The notes under the pieces are model-generated. The model was not told the origin of the DNA, did not search any database, and was given only the letters and a program-made list of their open reading frames with translations. Positions 62,643 to 64,000 of a stretch of 64,000 nucleotides of DNA are shown here, in pieces. A program made the translations under genes and the position numbers. Within the stretch, counting starts at the first letter, position 1; each line of letters opens with the position of its first letter. The DNA comes from Akkermansiaceae bacterium (GTDB lineage Bacteria; Verrucomicrobiota; Verrucomicrobiia; Verrucomicrobiales; Akkermansiaceae): positions 37,789 to 101,788 of the forward strand of contig JACKPZ010000014.1 in NCBI GenBank assembly GCA_024233135.1, read 5' to 3'.

Positions 62643-64000
62643 GTGGCCAGAGCCAGCAAAGATCAAATCCCCGTAATCGACCTTTTCGCAGGCCCCGGTG
62701 GGCTCGGTGAAGGTTTCTCCCGTTTCCCATTTCGTGGAGACCCTCGTTTCAGAATTGTTCTCTCGATTGAGAAGGAGAAGAGCGCTCACAAGACCTTGCT
62801 AACCCGCGCTTTTTACCGGGAATTCGCGACCAAGGGCGTGCCAGAGGCCTACTACGAGCATTTGCGCGGCAGGTTGACCCAAGAGGAGATGTTCGAGTTT
62901 GATGGTAGGTGTAGGGAGGCGGCCAAGACGGCGATGGCGGAAGCGCTTTGCATCGAACTTGGGGAACCAGCAGACAAGGAGGCGCCTGCCGTGGAAAAGA
63001 AGAAGCGCCGCCTTCAGACCAAGCGGCTGGTCAGGAAGTTGATCAGCGAGCGAATCAAAGGCCATGAACATTGGGTCCTCATTGGGGGCCCGCCCTGCCA
63101 AGCCTACTCCCTCGCTGGCAGGTCCAGAATGCGGGGTGTAGTGCAGAGGCCGGACGAATCGGTGGAGGATTTCGACGAGAGGAAGAGGAAAGCTGAGGCG
63201 GCATTTGAAAACGACCACCGACATCTTTTATACCGCGAGTATCTCTCGATTATTGCAGACCATTGGCCATCGGTTTTCGTCATGGAAAATGTCCGTGGGC
63301 TTCTCTCCGCGCGTTTGGGCGGGCAGCTCATCTTCCCGTTGATTCAAAAGGATTTGGCGAATCCGAACGAAGCGCTTGGGAAGAAAGGAAGAGGAATGTC
63401 CTACAGGATCTCTTCTCTCGTCGTCCCAGAACTCATTGCGGGATCCGGGTTGGAAAAGGAAGACTTTCTCATTCATGCCGAAGACTTTGGCGTTCCGCAG
63501 CAAAGGCACCGAGTAATCCTCTTGGGGGTCCGTGAGGATCTGGAGATCGACCGCTTCTCTGTCCTCACAAGGAAAGACGCGCCGGCCCTGAAAACCGCCC
63601 TGAACGGACTCCCCGAATTGCATCCCGGTGTGACCAAACCCTCTAGATCGCTGGGCTCCGTACTCGCTGAGATTAGAGACGCACCGTGGCTGAAGGATCT
63701 CGGCAGAGGTCATTTTGGAAGGCAGGATTCTCAGAAGCTCAAAAGGGAGATTGTGCAGGCCATCAACGAGGCTTCTTCGAGGAATCTTGGGCAAGGCGGT
63801 AATTTCATTCCGTTGAGACGATCGAAGTCCGTTCCCGGCGATCTAGGGGAGTGGCTCGCCGACCCGCGGCTTGGAGGGGTCTGCAACCACCAGACGAAAG
63901 CACACATGGCGGAAGATCTTCACCGCTACATCTTTGTTTCGGCGTTCGGGAAGGTCTTCGGCCGGTCACCGACGCTCTCGGATTTCCCGGAGGAACTCCT
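62643..64000 (+). CDS. C5-cytosine DNA methyltransferase, N-terminal part (DrmMII-like)
   Basis: 452 codons to the window edge, no stop. Start is GTG at 62643, since an in-frame TAA lies four codons upstream. Motif I IDLFAGPGGLGEGF (about 12-25), a lysine-rich insertion (about 90-135), motif IV GGPPCQAYSLAGR (catalytic Cys in PCQ, about 147-159), motif VI VFVMENVRGLLSA (about 211-223), and motif VIII FGVPQQRHRVILLG (about 282-295) are all intact. It methylates cytosine C5 with SAM; the target sequence cannot be told. In class 2 DISARM such an enzyme (DrmMII) marks host DNA as self. Confidence 0.93.
   Translation, partial: MARASKDQIPVIDLFAGPGGLGEGFSRFPFRGDPRFRIVLSIEKEKSAHKTLLTRAFYREFATKGVPEAYYEHLRGRLTQEEMFEFDGRCREAAKTAMAEALCIELGEPADKEAPAVEKKKRRLQTKRLVRKLISERIKGHEHWVLIGGPPCQAYSLAGRSRMRGVVQRPDESVEDFDERKRKAEAAFENDHRHLLYREYLSIIADHWPSVFVMENVRGLLSARLGGQLIFPLIQKDLANPNEALGKKGRGMSYRISSLVVPELIAGSGLEKEDFLIHAEDFGVPQQRHRVILLGVREDLEIDRFSVLTRKDAPALKTALNGLPELHPGVTKPSRSLGSVLAEIRDAPWLKDLGRGHFGRQDSQKLKREIVQAINEASSRNLGQGGNFIPLRRSKSVPGDLGEWLADPRLGGVCNHQTKAHMAEDLHRYIFVSAFGKVFGRSPTLSDFPEEL

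Overview
The window is a high-GC chromosomal segment of a Verrucomicrobiota bacterium, most likely from the Verrucomicrobiales/Luteolibacter-Haloferula-like part of the phylum. I infer this from family content, not from a marker gene. The signs are a GH95 fucosidase, an ExbB-ExbD-ExbD-TPR-outer-membrane cluster, FGE-like and DUF1287 proteins, a GTP-type PEP carboxykinase and a RAYT-type transposase. Promoters tend to show a clear TTGACA with a weak -10, and ribosome sites are often weak.

Left part (1-19.9 kb): a partial IS200-like transposase and a 39-bp tandem repeat; a secreted GH95 fucosidase with an embedded discoidin domain; an H-type lectin protein; two halogenase-like flavoproteins flanking a Phd/VapC-type toxin-antitoxin pair; an ABC/HlyD efflux operon (ATPase, FtsX permease, ThpR, adaptor); a GntR-ABC-membrane operon with a clear operator, followed by an alkylation-repair gene; then TrmL and a small membrane protein. 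One membrane gene (14219-15799) carries two compensating single-base shifts.

Middle (20-44 kb): an energised envelope cluster (ExbB, two ExbD, a 1003-residue TPR protein, a second periplasmic protein, a beta-barrel protein); an alpha/beta hydrolase; envelope redox genes (stand-alone DsbD N-domain, redoxins, a thioredoxin lipoprotein); TPR and pseudokinase-FGE-like proteins; SpoIIAA-like and DUF1287 proteins; then housekeeping genes pckG, leuA, a type II pseudopilin, rnr and tRNA-Ala(CGC).

Right part (44-64 kb): a defence-type island beginning beside the tRNA. It holds a small HTH-like protein, a NERD-helicase, an AAA/DUF4143 ATPase, a DUF2779 nuclease, a truncated WYL regulator and a collapsed SbcD/SbcC remnant. 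Then comes a tightly overlapping five-gene operon: two unrecognised proteins, a NERD-SF1 helicase, a DrmA-like helicase and a DrmB-like DUF1998 protein. A convergent AIPR gene follows, divergent from a C5-cytosine DNA methyltransferase that runs off the window. This looks like an unusual DISARM-related system in which two unknown proteins and a NERD-helicase take the usual places of DrmE and DrmC, with an AIPR protein added. It is the most interesting part of the window.
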